Below, one piece after another: positions 62,641-64,000 of a DNA stretch of 64,000 nucleotides. Under the pieces are notes generated by a model. It did no database searches. It was given only the letters and a program-made list of their open reading frames with translations, and was not told the DNA's origin. Location of the stretch: the NCBI GenBank assembly GCA_013396915.1, contig VWZL01001979.1, positions 434,001 through 498,000 on the forward strand, read 5' to 3'. The position numbers and the translations under genes are program-made. Positions within the stretch are counted from its first letter, which is position 1. Each line of letters starts with the position of its first letter. This stretch comes from Stercorarius parasiticus (taxonomy: Eukaryota > Chordata > Aves > Charadriiformes > Stercorariidae).

Positions 62641-63650
62641 CATCTCCCAGTACAATCACTCACCCTTTCCTCCCAGTGCTGTCTCATGGCTCAGGTTGAG
62701 CTGATTCAGGCACTTTGCTGGACAGAGCTTCCAGTCCCTCCTCTGCTACCAGGTCACAGAACCTACTCTGTAGCTGCAGAGCTGCAGATAGGACAGGAGC
62801 CCCTATCCTGCTGTCGATGTCACGAGCTTCCAGCCTTCATGATCACTGGAGTCTCCATTTCTAAACCTCCTGAGCACAGACTCTGTCTGGCCCACCTTCA
62901 CTATGTTTGTGAGTTCATTTTCTTGTATCTGCAGGATCTTGGACAATATAATGTTGTTCTTATAATTTCTGAAGCTGTGCAGTCTGCAGACTGCCTCCTG
63001 CAGTTCATTTACTTGGCAACACAGATACTTCTCTGGTGCACAAGTACCACCTGCAGGCAAGGATACTGTATGATCTGGTCCTAGCCTCAGCAAGAGACCC
63101 CATACACCTCTGCACCCCCCGGCTTTTAGAACTACATGCCCCCTGAGGAGCTCAGTCTGGTTTGAGATCTCTAATGTGCTGAGGTAGTTGCTACTGTGGA
63201 TGGTCAGCAATAGCACCCTGTAGCACCTCACCAAGTACACAGTGTCCTCAACAAAGTTTCTGATCCCTTCTACATTACTGCCTCCATTGGCTGTGCTCTG
63301 AGCTTGGTAGTTACATACACTCTTTCTAGAATGCTTGACTGTCCCTAATGAGGAGTCAGCTGGAAACAAAAAGCTCAAAGTCCCCATCGATCAAGAAAAG
63401 TTAACAAAGCTTGTGGGAAACTCCTACAGCTTGCTAGCAGTCACAGCCTCCTGTAGCTATCCCTTTCTCAGGAGTAGCAGGCACCCTGAAGCTCCTCAAA
63501 GAGTTCACAGCAGTCCTCTGATGACCCCAGAAGTAGTTCCTAGAAAATCTAGCGTATGTCAAGCCAGAGTCCAGAAACTGCTGTGCAAACTACTTCATCT
63601 GTTAGCTGTCCCTGTTAGCTGTGCTCATGTATTTGTACATTATTTACATT
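62641..63650 (-). mobile_element. CR1 LINE, 5' region with ORF1 remnant
   Basis: A minus frame at 62803-63387 (194 codons) contains CCQVNELQEAVCRLHSFRN and EGWKLVTSTAG, the same coiled-coil and W-K-L-V blocks as the ORF1 remnant at 32986-33360. Near 62640 it is joined directly to mid-ORF2 sequence, so the region between is deleted. The 5' edge (about 63650) is uncertain. A 245-codon plus frame (62347-63084) runs antisense through this element and is not regarded as a gene. Confidence 0.72.
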
Positions 63651-64000
63651 GGAAGTGTTTAACTGCCCTACAGCTATGATGAATTCAGGTAACTTTGATA
63701 TCACATTTCATGCATGCTGAAAGCTATGCCTTGGGTACCTCATTATTTTAGACACTGTTTTGTACTCCTTCCCTTTAACCTGTGAGTTCATCAAACGATC
63801 ATTTCATGTCTCTTTGGGCGTCTGTAACTGAAAGATATTATAAAACATTTATTTAAAATACATCATCTAATGATTAAATATACCAGGAGGAGCAATTCTA
63901 CTGTTCGGGAAGGAAAACTTGATAAGCTGGTTTGGGGGGGGGAGGTATTTTCCAGGTACTTACTATGTGTTGGTTTAAATTTCGTATTTCATTGGGATTT
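63651..64000. other. EYS intron sequence, no feature seen
   Basis: AT-rich end of the window with a G-run at about 63933-63941. Confidence 0.55.

Noticed and set aside
62347..63084. 245-codon plus-strand open frame, the longest in the window
   Set aside because: It runs antisense through a CR1 element whose ORF1 is readable on the other strand. No domain is seen.
22100..64000. CRISPR-like or regularly spaced repeats
   Set aside because: Repeated elements are dispersed CR1 and LTR copies and microsatellites. No direct-repeat/spacer pattern exists and the sequence is animal.

Overview
The window is a piece of a bird genome, read from inside one very large gene. Evidence for a bird: many CR1 LINE copies in both orientations (3' ends with the avian terminal ATTCTRTG-type octamers), several solo LTRs of avian endogenous retrovirus families, AT-rich introns and one assembly gap (N run, 31980-32109). 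The species cannot be told from what I can see.

The only cellular gene I can support is EYS (eyes shut homolog), on the minus strand. Seven internal coding exons were located by reverse-complement reading, splice sites and codon phase. In transcript order they are 46900-47159, 37309-37405, 36162-36269, 35341-35486, 15550-15721, 14945-15023 and 1682-1881. They total 1062 coding bases (353 complete codons plus split end codons). All six internal junctions are phase-compatible, and the joined reading frame is an unbroken run of EGF modules: eight complete and two partial, each complete one with six cysteines. The match is to the EGF-rich N-terminal half of vertebrate EYS, shortly before its low-complexity spacer. 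The gene's start and end and its laminin-G part lie outside the window. Introns inside the window are 9494, 1039, 675, 19619, 526 and 13063 bp.

Layout: 1-505 CR1 tail; 1682-1881 last exon seen; 5.2-6.0 kb LTR; 9.2-13.2 kb repeat block (old CR1 split by a solo LTR with a perfect 5-bp target duplication, then a long CR1, then an LTR fragment); 14.9-15.7 kb two exons; 16.4-16.9 kb LTR; 26.1-29.3 kb nested CR1/LTR/ERV remnants; 29.7-30.6 kb LTR; 31.5-35.3 kb CR1 cluster with the gap, ending 57 bp from an exon; 35.3-37.4 kb three exons; 46.9-47.2 kb first exon seen, with a diverged copy of its donor-side flank 1134 bp away; 50.2-53.0 kb two head-to-tail CR1s; 56.7-57.4 kb solo LTR; 61.5-63.7 kb CR1 with its ORF1 region. 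The rest is AT-rich intron in which I see nothing functional. No RNA gene, promoter, CRISPR array or intact transposon gene was seen.

No new biological system was found. The most unusual items are the duplicated exon-flank relic near 48.0 kb, two splice-site oddities in the EYS exons, CR1 copies that keep their 5' ORF1 region but lack the middle, and a candidate degraded ERV 3' end at 28.0-29.3 kb.
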